A stretch of 45,571 nucleotides of DNA from Oxalobacteraceae bacterium (GTDB lineage Bacteria; Pseudomonadota; Gammaproteobacteria; Burkholderiales; Burkholderiaceae_D), in assembly GCA_025352145.1 (NCBI GenBank), contig JANXTY010000001.1:1-45571 (forward strand). The letters are read 5' to 3'. Positions 1 to 8,287 of the stretch are shown here, one piece after another (the stretch's first letter is position 1; the number at the start of each line of letters is the position of its first letter). A program made the translations under genes and the position numbers. Below the pieces are notes generated by a model. It was not told the DNA's origin. It saw nothing but the letters and a program-made list of their open reading frames with translations, and made no database searches.

Positions 1-533
1 CCCCTACGATGTCCTGGCCATGCAAAAATAACGGCTTTTGCCGAGTTCTGCGGAACGTTAATTTGTCAGAGAATTCCCTTGCTGTTGACGATGTTCATCT
101 AACACTGAACATCCATTCAAACAAAATCAATGGCTTATAACTTACGTGCCTATTAAATTCTGTACAAAAAAATCCGCTATGAATTCTTGCCTGTTTTGTG
201 CGTTTAAAATTGAATTCGTCTGAACTGATTATCACGCCTTTGATTTTCATAACGCGAAACGTCAGTAACGCAGCGGAAGCACTCCTGCGATTTTTGAGCG
301 CAACAGGCAACTATCGTCGGCCAGAAGCAGGCGTTTAAAATTTGCGCTTATCTCCCCAAATTCTTGCTATTATAAAAAATAATTTTTGTGCCCGTTTTGT
401 CGATTCGGTTATCTTTTGTTTTTTTGTGTACGACCGTTCTCAGCAAGGCGACATGCGGGTTTCAAGAGATTCATAATTTTTGTGCCCATTTTTATGGCAC
501 CGGTTAATTTTGCAAACTGTCAAATTAAATCAC
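1..533. other. Non-coding AT-rich flank upstream of the cassette array
   Basis: I see no convincing gene in this stretch. It is AT-rich and contains a 15-bp exact direct repeat, listed separately. The right edge runs directly into the cassette junction at 534-540, so the segment may be an integron attI region, the remains of an older cassette, or both. No integrase reading frame is visible. A short minus-strand open frame at 95-310 has no recognisable protein character. Confidence 0.5.
379..506. repeat. Pair of direct repeats with a 15-bp identical core
   Basis: The sequence ATAATTTTTGTGCCC occurs at 379-393 and again at 473-487. In both copies a T-rich stretch follows and a GGTTA motif lies about 28 bases downstream (407-411 and 502-506), so the repeated element is roughly 33 bp with a 94-bp period. 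Its position just before the first cassette junction suggests recombinase-binding direct repeats of an attI-like site, or duplicated debris of old cassette ends. This role is inferred. Confidence 0.55.
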
Positions 534-540
534 GTTAAGC
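534..540 (+). other. Cassette junction core (GTTAAGC), 5' boundary of cassette 1
   Basis: GTTAAGC fits the integron core consensus GTTRRRY. It is the exact reverse complement of GCTTAAC at 1041-1047, which starts the attC site after the first gene. In a circular cassette these two heptamers belong to the same attC site, so the match defines cassette 1 as about 535-1165. Whether the sequence to the left is attI or a degenerate attC cannot be decided from the window. Confidence 0.7.
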
Positions 541-557
541 AATACTAGGAATCAAGC

Positions 558-1046
558 ATGGGTGCATTTGAAAATATATTATTGGGAGTGGTCGCCGGCG
601 TTATAACTTCTATTTTATTGTATTGGTTTTCCCTCATTCTCATTCGAATTATTATTCCTTGGTATCAAAGAACAACATATAAAGGAATAGATGTTTCGGG
701 TGAGTGGGTAGGAAAAGTAACTGGAACGGAAAATGTGTTTTGGAATGTAACATTAAATATCACACAAAATGCACACGCACTTGTGGGTACAATGACCACT
801 GTTAAATACATAAAAAGCATTGAAGATAGAATAACCAGCATGAATGTATCTGGTGAGGTTTGGGAAGGGTTTGTTTCTTTAAAATGTAGAACCGTAAGTA
901 GTAAAAATCTATCTTTTGGTTCAATGCTACTGAAAATTAATGACTCAGAATTGAGAGGCATCCAAATTTTTCGGAATTTGTCAAAAGCTGGCCCTGAAAT
1001 CGTCAATATGGAAATTCTCCTAAAGCCCAGCGAAAAAAATGCTTAA
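558..1046 (+). CDS. Integron cassette protein: N-terminal membrane anchor plus beta-rich domain, unknown function
   Basis: This 162-aa protein has one strong hydrophobic segment at about residues 5-32, ending in a basic/aromatic border. The remaining ~125 residues alternate like beta strands: a GEWVGKV turn, a W-V-L-I-Q segment, an LVGTMT segment, a VSGEVWEG turn and a final LRGIQIF strand. That is the pattern of a small membrane-tethered beta-barrel. Membrane-anchored barrels of this general layout include Cap15-type CBASS effectors, but no cyclase gene is adjacent and I cannot show homology. An AGGA ribosome site lies 7 bases before the ATG. The TAA stop lies inside the attC start, as is usual in cassettes. 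The gene is much more AT-rich than its neighbours, indicating transfer. Confidence 0.75.
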   Translation: MGAFENILLGVVAGVITSILLYWFSLILIRIIIPWYQRTTYKGIDVSGEWVGKVTGTENVFWNVTLNITQNAHALVGTMTTVKYIKSIEDRITSMNVSGEVWEGFVSLKCRTVSSKNLSFGSMLLKINDSELRGIQIFRNLSKAGPEIVNMEILLKPSEKNA

Positions 1047-1171
1047 CAAATCGCTCAAGCACCGCGCCTTCGGCGCTGGACAGTTTTTAAGTCGTGCTTT
1101 TGTGGTTTTGCTACGCAAAAGGTTTCCACAAAATCACAACTTAAAAAGTGCCGCTTAGCTCGGCGTTAGGT
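1041..1171 (+). other. attC recombination site 1 (131 bp, long type)
   Basis: The site begins with GCTTAAC (R'') and ends with GTTAGGT (R'), both fitting the RYYYAAC / GTTRRRY consensus. The inner boxes TCGCTCAAGC and GCTTAGCTCGGC match the usual L''/L' pattern. Between them is a long imperfect palindrome: TTTTTAAGT pairs with ACTTAAAAA, TTTTGTGG with CCACAAAA, and TTTTG-ctac-GCAAAA forms the tip. The length is like that of the long attC sites of chromosomal integrons. The stop codon of the upstream gene lies within R''. Confidence 0.88.
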
Positions 1172-1213
1172 GGCAAGCTGCGATGCGAGCACCTCAAACC
1201 GGTCGGAGCCCAC

Positions 1214-1579
1214 ATGCCTAGCCAGCTACCGTTGGAGCTATTGCTCGCGTGGGTCGCGTTCTTTGCGGCGGCCGTAGGGCAGTTTCATCACGAGCAAGCC
1301 ATTCGACGCGACTTCGGGCCAGTCGGGTTGCTGCACGCGGTCGAAATTTCGCAATTGCTTTGGCTCGTCGCAGGGCTCGGAATCTTGGTGTACTACCTCA
1401 TCGCAGCGCGCTGGTACTGGCCTCCCACGTTGGCCGTTGTCGGTTCCATGGTGGGCGCTTTGGTTGCGGGCATGCTCTTTAGCGCCGTTGGTGAGAAGGT
1501 GGTCAGTCTCCTCGGTTTCATCGTATGGCCCATTGCGGCGGCCTATGCCATATTCATCATTCACAGTCTGCCGTCGTAG
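1214..1579 (+). CDS. Integron cassette protein: small polytopic membrane protein, unknown function
   Basis: The 121-aa product is almost entirely hydrophobic, with about four predicted membrane segments at roughly residues 6-22, 43-64, 68-90 and 95-118, and a short charged loop (HHEQAIRRDFG) after the first. I recognise no family. The ATG at 1214 is chosen because a GGAG ribosome site lies 5 bases upstream; an in-frame start at 1148 would precede the cassette boundary at 1165. Base composition is GC-rich, unlike the AT-rich first cassette, which fits independent origins of cassettes. The reading frame closes 30 bases before attC site 2. Confidence 0.65.
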   Translation: MPSQLPLELLLAWVAFFAAAVGQFHHEQAIRRDFGPVGLLHAVEISQLLWLVAGLGILVYYLIAARWYWPPTLAVVGSMVGALVAGMLFSAVGEKVVSLLGFIVWPIAAAYAIFIIHSLPS

Positions 1580-1609
1580 CGCGGCCCGAGGGAGCTTGTC
1601 AAGATTGCC

Positions 1610-1687
1610 ACCTAACCCCTCAATCAACCGGACGTCCAACAGCAAGCTTCGCTTGCCGTCGGCCGCCGGTTATCTCGAACGTTAGGT
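1610..1687 (+). other. attC recombination site 2 (78 bp)
   Basis: The site starts with ACCTAAC at 1610-1616 and ends with GTTAGGT at 1681-1687, which are exact reverse complements. Inside, TCAATCAACCGG pairs imperfectly with CCGGTTATCTCGA, leaving the unpaired bases typical of attC hairpins. The centre has GCAAGC-ttc-GCTTGC as a tip stem. ACCTAAC is also the reverse complement of the heptamer opening this cassette at 1165-1171, which confirms cassette 2 as about 1166-1681. Confidence 0.88.
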
Positions 1688-1716
1688 TCATCATTCATAC
1701 CACTCACAGGATCCAT

Positions 1717-2103
1717 ATGCTCAAGAAACTCGCAGTTCTGTTTGCCTTTTCATCGCCGCTCCTGGCGCTGTCCGGTGTCGCGCTGGCGCAAGAGAAGGCC
1801 TGCCTAATGGAGGGCAGCTTTACGGTTGGCACAGCGAAGACTGAGATCAAAGACTGCCTTCAAAACGATGGAGTTCCGCAAACGCAATTCGTGGAAACTT
1901 GCAGCGGTTTGGCTCAGGCTACAACGGCCTTCGGTGGCCCAGCCGCCAAGGTCACTTACATGGCGGCTTGCCCAGCACAATCGCAGGGTTCATGCGTCGG
2001 TTTCTTCGGCCAACCAATGACTAGCTACTACTACAAGCGCAACGCCAAGACATTGGCCTCCTCGAAGTCCAGTTGCCTGGCTCAGGGCGGTAAATGGCAA
2101 TGA
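1717..2103 (+). CDS. Integron cassette protein: secreted cysteine-rich protein, unknown function
   Basis: The 128-aa product starts with a classical Sec signal peptide: LKK, then a hydrophobic core, with likely cleavage after ALA near residue 24. The mature part of about 104 residues has six well-spaced cysteines (in ACLM, KDC, ETC, AAC, GSC and SSC contexts), suggesting a disulfide-bonded periplasmic or secreted domain. I recognise no family. AGGA sits 5 bases before the chosen ATG; the open frame extends further upstream, but that extension runs through attC site 2 and is not likely to be coding. It is the last gene before the Sec operon terminator. Confidence 0.7.
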   Translation: MLKKLAVLFAFSSPLLALSGVALAQEKACLMEGSFTVGTAKTEIKDCLQNDGVPQTQFVETCSGLAQATTAFGGPAAKVTYMAACPAQSQGSCVGFFGQPMTSYYYKRNAKTLASSKSSCLAQGGKWQ

Positions 2104-2136
2104 ACTGGCGCTTGGCTCAGTAGTTCGGAGTTAGCT
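2099..2136 (+). other. Degenerate or truncated attC-like end of cassette 3
   Basis: After the stop of the third cassette gene, GGCTCAGTAGTTCGGAGTTAG resembles the right half of an attC site, ending at GTTAGCT, which breaks the GTTRRRY rule at one base. The expected left heptamer ACCTAAC is absent. A short inverted pairing (GAACT with AGTTC) remains. This looks like a decayed terminal attC that would no longer recombine well. Confidence 0.35.
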
Positions 2137-2178
2137 GAATAATAGTCAGACTTAAGTGAATATCGACAGCTGTTGACG

Positions 2179-2207
2179 AAAAAAAACCAGCCCGAAGACT
2201 GGTTTTT
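2179..2207 (-). terminator. Rho-independent terminator of the queA-tgt-yajC-secDF operon
   Basis: On the minus strand AAAAACCAG and CTGGTTTTT form a 9-bp stem around an 8-base loop, followed by a run of T (the A-run at about 2179-2186 on the plus strand). It lies 27 bp beyond the secF stop, so it ends the Sec operon and separates it from the oppositely oriented cassette array. Confidence 0.85.
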
Positions 2208-2233
2208 AGATCAGGCGACATCAACGCGCCGCA

Positions 2234-3244
2234 TTAAACTACCGCGCCATCCGTCTCGTCTTTTTCCTTCACCGGCACGATCAGATCCTCTCGTTTAACC
2301 CCGAGCCACATGGCCACTGCGGCGGCGACGAACACGGAGGAATAAATACCAAAACAAATACCGATGGTCAGCGCAATCGCAAAATATTCCAGCGTTGGCC
2401 CCCCAAAGAACAACATCGACAACACCATCATCTGGGTACATCCGTGGGTGATGATCGTGCGGGAGATGGTGCTGGTGATGGCGCTATCGATCACTTCGGT
2501 GACCGACGTTTTGCGCTGTTTGCGGAAGTTCTCGCGGATCCGGTCGAAAATAACCACGGATTCATTGACCGAATAACCCAACACCGCTAGCACGGCAGCT
2601 AATACGGTCAATGAGAATTCCCATTGGAAGAAAGCAAAGAAACCCAGAATGATCACCACATCGTGCAAGTTGGCGATGATGGCTGCCACGGCAAATTTCC
2701 ACTCAAAGCGAAATGCCAGATACAGCATGACGCCGATGACAACCATCAGTAGTGCATTCAAGCCATCTTGCGCCAGTTCTTTACCTACTTGCGCGCCGAC
2801 AAATTCAACCTTTTGTAAGGCTACAGGCTCGGCCGTACCCGTCGTAACGCAAGCGGCTCGCTCTGCCGTTTTATCCGCTATTTTCTGGATCGAACCAGAC
2901 TCCCGTTTGCATAATGCTGCAAACACCGACCGGGCAATCTTGCCGCCATCGTCCACCCCTTTGTCATTACGCAGACGAATCATGACGTCCTGTGCGCGGC
3001 CAAAAGTCAATACTTGCGCCTCGCCTAGTCCCATTGCATCGACTGTCTTGCGCACGCCTTCGATGTCGGCTGCTTTGGGGTAGGTTACCTCCATCACTGT
3101 ACCGCCCGTAAACTCGATAGATAAATGCAAGCCTTTATGCCAGAGGAAAAATACGGCGGCTACAAAGGTCAGCGCCGAAATCACGTTGAATACCAACGCA
3201 TGACGCATGAAGGGAATGTCTTTTTTAATGCGGAAGAATTCCAT
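2234..3244 (-). CDS. secF: Protein translocase subunit SecF
   Basis: SecF pairs with SecD in the inner membrane and uses the proton-motive force to help pull exported proteins through SecYEG. The 336-aa protein has a first membrane helix at about residues 15-35, a periplasmic domain opening with LSIEFTGGTVMEV, then five clustered helices. The conserved fourth-helix region reads LGYSVNESVVIFDRIREN, the SecF hallmark. The length is normal; the E. coli protein is slightly shorter. A GGA-containing ribosome site precedes the ATG. It is the last gene of the operon, 72 bp after secD, with a strong hairpin in the gap and a terminator just downstream. Confidence 0.97.
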   Translation of the reverse strand: MEFFRIKKDIPFMRHALVFNVISALTFVAAVFFLWHKGLHLSIEFTGGTVMEVTYPKAADIEGVRKTVDAMGLGEAQVLTFGRAQDVMIRLRNDKGVDDGGKIARSVFAALCKRESGSIQKIADKTAERAACVTTGTAEPVALQKVEFVGAQVGKELAQDGLNALLMVVIGVMLYLAFRFEWKFAVAAIIANLHDVVIILGFFAFFQWEFSLTVLAAVLAVLGYSVNESVVIFDRIRENFRKQRKTSVTEVIDSAITSTISRTIITHGCTQMMVLSMLFFGGPTLEYFAIALTIGICFGIYSSVFVAAAVAMWLGVKREDLIVPVKEKDETDGAVV

Positions 3245-3275
3245 GTTGAATCCTGGTAAATATGAATTGTAGATG

Positions 3276-3306
3276 CCGCCGGTCAGGTTGTATAACTGAC
3301 CGGCGG
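3276..3306 (-). other. Perfect 11-bp hairpin in the secD-secF gap
   Basis: CCGCCGGTCAG at 3276-3286 is the exact reverse complement of CTGACCGGCGG at 3296-3306, with a 9-base AT-rich loop between them. It fills much of the 72-bp gap between the secD stop and the secF start. No T-run follows on the transcribed strand, so it is not a standard terminator. It may stabilise or process the mRNA and so set the SecD:SecF ratio. Confidence 0.85.
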
Positions 3307-3316
3307 AGGTAAAAAA

Positions 3317-5173
3317 TTACTTTGCTTGCCAGATCTGGCCGATGGCGATCGAAGTGAGTTTCTTCTTGCGACCGTACCAAAGGTTGACCACGCCGCGCGA
3401 TACGAATACTGCCGAGAACATGGAGGTCAAAATGCCCAGGCAATGCACCACTGCAAAGCCCTTGACGGCACCGGAGCCGAATAATAACAAGGCCAGGCCG
3501 ACAATCAAGGTGGTCACGTTCGAATCCAAAATGGTGGCCCAGGCGCGTTCGAAGCCGGCTGCAATCGACGCTTGCGGTGTGTTGCCTGCACGCAGCTCTT
3601 CGCGTATTCGCTCGTTGATCAGTACGTTGGCATCAATCGCCATCCCCAGCGCCAGCGCAATGGCGGCGATACCCGGCAAGGTGACTGTGACATGCAGCAT
3701 GGAAAGCAGGGCGACCAACAGGAGCAAATTGACTGCCAGGGCCAGCACGCTGAAGAAACCGAACAGCCGGTAATACAGCATCATGAAAAGAGCGATAGCG
3801 ATAAAACCGTACACGGTGGAATTGAGGCCCTTCTGGATATTTTCCGCACCCAACTGCGGGCCGATCGTACGTTCTTCGACGAAGTCCATCGGGGCGGCCA
3901 ATGATCCTGCGCGTAACAACAACGCCAAGTCGTTGGAGGCTTCCGTGCTTTCCATGCCCGTGATGCGAAATTTAGAGCCGAGTTCGGATTGGATGGTCGC
4001 AACGCTGAGCACTTCGCCCTTATTCTTTTCAAACAGGACGATGGCCATTTTTTTGCCTACTCGTTCACGTGTGGCTTCGCGCATCTTGCGTCCGCCGTCG
4101 CCGTTCAAATCGATGCTTACCGATGGTCGCTGATTTTCGTCAAAACTGGCCGAAGCGCTGGCAATGTAATCGCCGGTGAGCGTGGGTTCTTTGACGAGTA
4201 CCACCGGCGTCCCTTTTCCGACTTTGAACAGCTCGGAACCCAATGGGATAGCGGCCGACAATTCGGTGCCGGGGGTGACGGCTTCGTCGACCATCCGTAT
4301 TTCCAGCGTTGCAGCACGGCCGATGATGTCCTTGGCGCGCGATACATCTTGCACACCCGGTAATTGCACCACGATGCGGTCTGCGCCCTGTTGCTGAATT
4401 ACCGGTTCGGCCACACCCAACTCGTTGACGCGTTTATTGAGTGAAGATACGTTTTGCGCGACACCGTCTTTTTTTGCCTGCTCCAAAGCGGCAGGCTTGA
4501 TGGAGAGCGCTAGCTTGAAGCTGTTGCCATCTGCCACATCCACAATGGCGATATCAGACAACTGCGTGAGCAAAGTTTCCTTCGCTTTAGCGCTGGTCTG
4601 GGTATCAGAAAATTTGATCTCGACTACCTCGCCGTTGCGACTGATTCCCCCGTGGCGGATATTTTTTTCACGCAGCAAGGATTTTGCTGTGGCTTGCATG
4701 GCTTGAATCCGCTTGTTCACCAAGGCGCCCACATCGACCTGCATCAGGAAATGCACGCCGCCGCGCAAATCCAGACCCAGATTCATCGGCAAGGCACTCA
4801 AGGCTTGCATCCAATGCGGCGTAGTCGGCAGCAGATTGAAAGCGACCAGATACGTCGGATCCGCTGGATCGACGTTCAAGTCTTTTTCCAGCAAGGCCTT
4901 GGCATTGAACTGGGTAGTGGTATCGGCAAAGCGGGCCCAGATAAACGCCTGGGTACCGGTGACTTCATAGGCGACGCCGTCGGACTTGAGATTGCCCTTT
5001 TTGAGAACCTCCTCAACTTTCGCGGCAACCGAAGGATCGATCTTGACCGTGGCTTTGCCGCTACTGATTTGCAATGCGGGCGCAGAAGGAAATGTATTGG
5101 GCACCGAGTACAGCGCACCGAATATCAGCGTGAAGAGGATGAGTAGGTATTTCCAGAGAGGATAATGATTCAT
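3317..5173 (-). CDS. secD: Protein translocase subunit SecD
   Basis: SecD forms the proton-driven SecDF motor that acts on the periplasmic side of the Sec channel. The 618-aa product has a first membrane helix at residues 7-25, the D1 motif LGLDLRGGVHFLMQVD near residue 130, a large periplasmic P1 region with LPGVQDVSRAKDIIG, and a C-terminal five-helix block. That block contains LALGMAIDANVLINERIREE, the conserved fourth-helix signature with the proton-path aspartate. The length matches the family. The yajC-secD-secF order is the usual one. The gene starts 125 bp downstream of yajC. Confidence 0.97.
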   Translation of the reverse strand: MNHYPLWKYLLILFTLIFGALYSVPNTFPSAPALQISSGKATVKIDPSVAAKVEEVLKKGNLKSDGVAYEVTGTQAFIWARFADTTTQFNAKALLEKDLNVDPADPTYLVAFNLLPTTPHWMQALSALPMNLGLDLRGGVHFLMQVDVGALVNKRIQAMQATAKSLLREKNIRHGGISRNGEVVEIKFSDTQTSAKAKETLLTQLSDIAIVDVADGNSFKLALSIKPAALEQAKKDGVAQNVSSLNKRVNELGVAEPVIQQQGADRIVVQLPGVQDVSRAKDIIGRAATLEIRMVDEAVTPGTELSAAIPLGSELFKVGKGTPVVLVKEPTLTGDYIASASASFDENQRPSVSIDLNGDGGRKMREATRERVGKKMAIVLFEKNKGEVLSVATIQSELGSKFRITGMESTEASNDLALLLRAGSLAAPMDFVEERTIGPQLGAENIQKGLNSTVYGFIAIALFMMLYYRLFGFFSVLALAVNLLLLVALLSMLHVTVTLPGIAAIALALGMAIDANVLINERIREELRAGNTPQASIAAGFERAWATILDSNVTTLIVGLALLLFGSGAVKGFAVVHCLGILTSMFSAVFVSRGVVNLWYGRKKKLTSIAIGQIWQAK

Positions 5174-5298
5174 GGTTATTCAGTGTTCAATCTCAGGTTG
5201 CAATAGGGAGCATGTCAGGCATTTGTGCATGGGTGGCAGAAGGCAAGGGCGACCTGTCAGATTTAATAAAAGACCAATCGAGACCATTCCGCCCCTGT

Positions 5299-5625
5299 TT
5301 AAATCGCCTTGATCGTGCCCTTAGGCAGCAACAGGGTGACGGCAGCGAGTTGCACAATGACTTCAGTGCCGGTCGCGACTTCAAGAGTGAGATAGCCGTC
5401 GGATACCTTGGTAATTTTGCCCAGGATACCGCCGGTGGTAACGACCTCATCGCCTTTGGCAAGAGCATCCATCATGGCTTTTTGTTCTTTAGCCCGTTTT
5501 TGTTGCGGCCTGATCATCAGAAAATACATGACGGCAAACATCAGGATGAAGAAGGGAAAGCTGGTCAGGTTGCCACCGAAGGCGCTGTCGGTGGCTGTTT
5601 GTGCGTAAGCGTTGGAAATGAACAC
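5299..5625 (-). CDS. yajC: Sec translocon accessory protein YajC
   Basis: YajC is a small inner-membrane protein associated with the SecDF complex. The 108-aa product has one membrane helix at about residues 23-42 (FPFFILMFAVMYFLMIRPQQ), the conserved RPQQKRAKEQ border, and the cytosolic motif GDEVVTTGGILGKI, all diagnostic. Translation starts at GTG, supported by GGAG 9 bases upstream; no in-frame ATG fits better. It lies between tgt (81 bp upstream) and secD in the same orientation, so co-transcription is likely. Confidence 0.95.
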   Translation of the reverse strand: MFISNAYAQTATDSAFGGNLTSFPFFILMFAVMYFLMIRPQQKRAKEQKAMMDALAKGDEVVTTGGILGKITKVSDGYLTLEVATGTEVIVQLAAVTLLLPKGTIKAI

Positions 5626-5706
5626 GGGGTGCTCCAGGTGAGTGTTTTAAAAAATGCCCCAGCATTCTAGCATTGGGCAGACGCTTATGGCTGGGTTGTT
5701 GTCAAG

Positions 5707-7861
<2,155 letters not shown>

Positions 7862-8287
7862 GGGCTAAAGCCTGGTTGGTAAGTGACGGTATCGATTGTT
7901 GCGGTCATGATGCTCAGGACATGTCCCAGGCTAGCGGTGGCTGGCCTTAAAGGGTCAATTCGCGCAAACAACCCGCTATTTTACGCTGTGTCGTTTTAAT
8001 CTCAGCCTGTCCTGCTTCGATCTGAACGCCGTTACCGTGTAGATATTGTTTTGGCGGGTTGCTCGTCCTATTGATTGAACCTGCGCTAGAGGTTGATGCC
8101 GTCACCTCGTCCGTGACCCCACTACTGCTGTTGCCTGATCAAACCAGTCTCATCAATGAGGCAAGGAGAAAAAATAAACAACGAAATAAGGCAAGCACAG
8201 TACCTCCTCAAATGGTGGCAGGCCGTACAATGCCAATTTGCACAAATAATCCGCTATGTCATCGCTGCAACCCCATCCTGACCCGCC
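7862..8287. other. Divergent intergenic region between queA and recG
   Basis: This 426-bp gap must hold the promoters for the minus-strand queA operon and for plus-strand recG. I cannot single out a strong consensus promoter or operator. A plus-strand open frame (8059-8415) runs into recG in another frame and lacks protein character, so I do not call it a gene. Confidence 0.5.

Noticed and set aside
95-310. 71-codon minus-strand open frame left of the cassette array
   Set aside because: No ribosome site, no recognisable protein features, and AT-rich non-coding surroundings with repeats.
4652-5146. 164-codon frame antisense to secD
   Set aside because: Shadow of a GC-rich conserved gene; no independent coding evidence.
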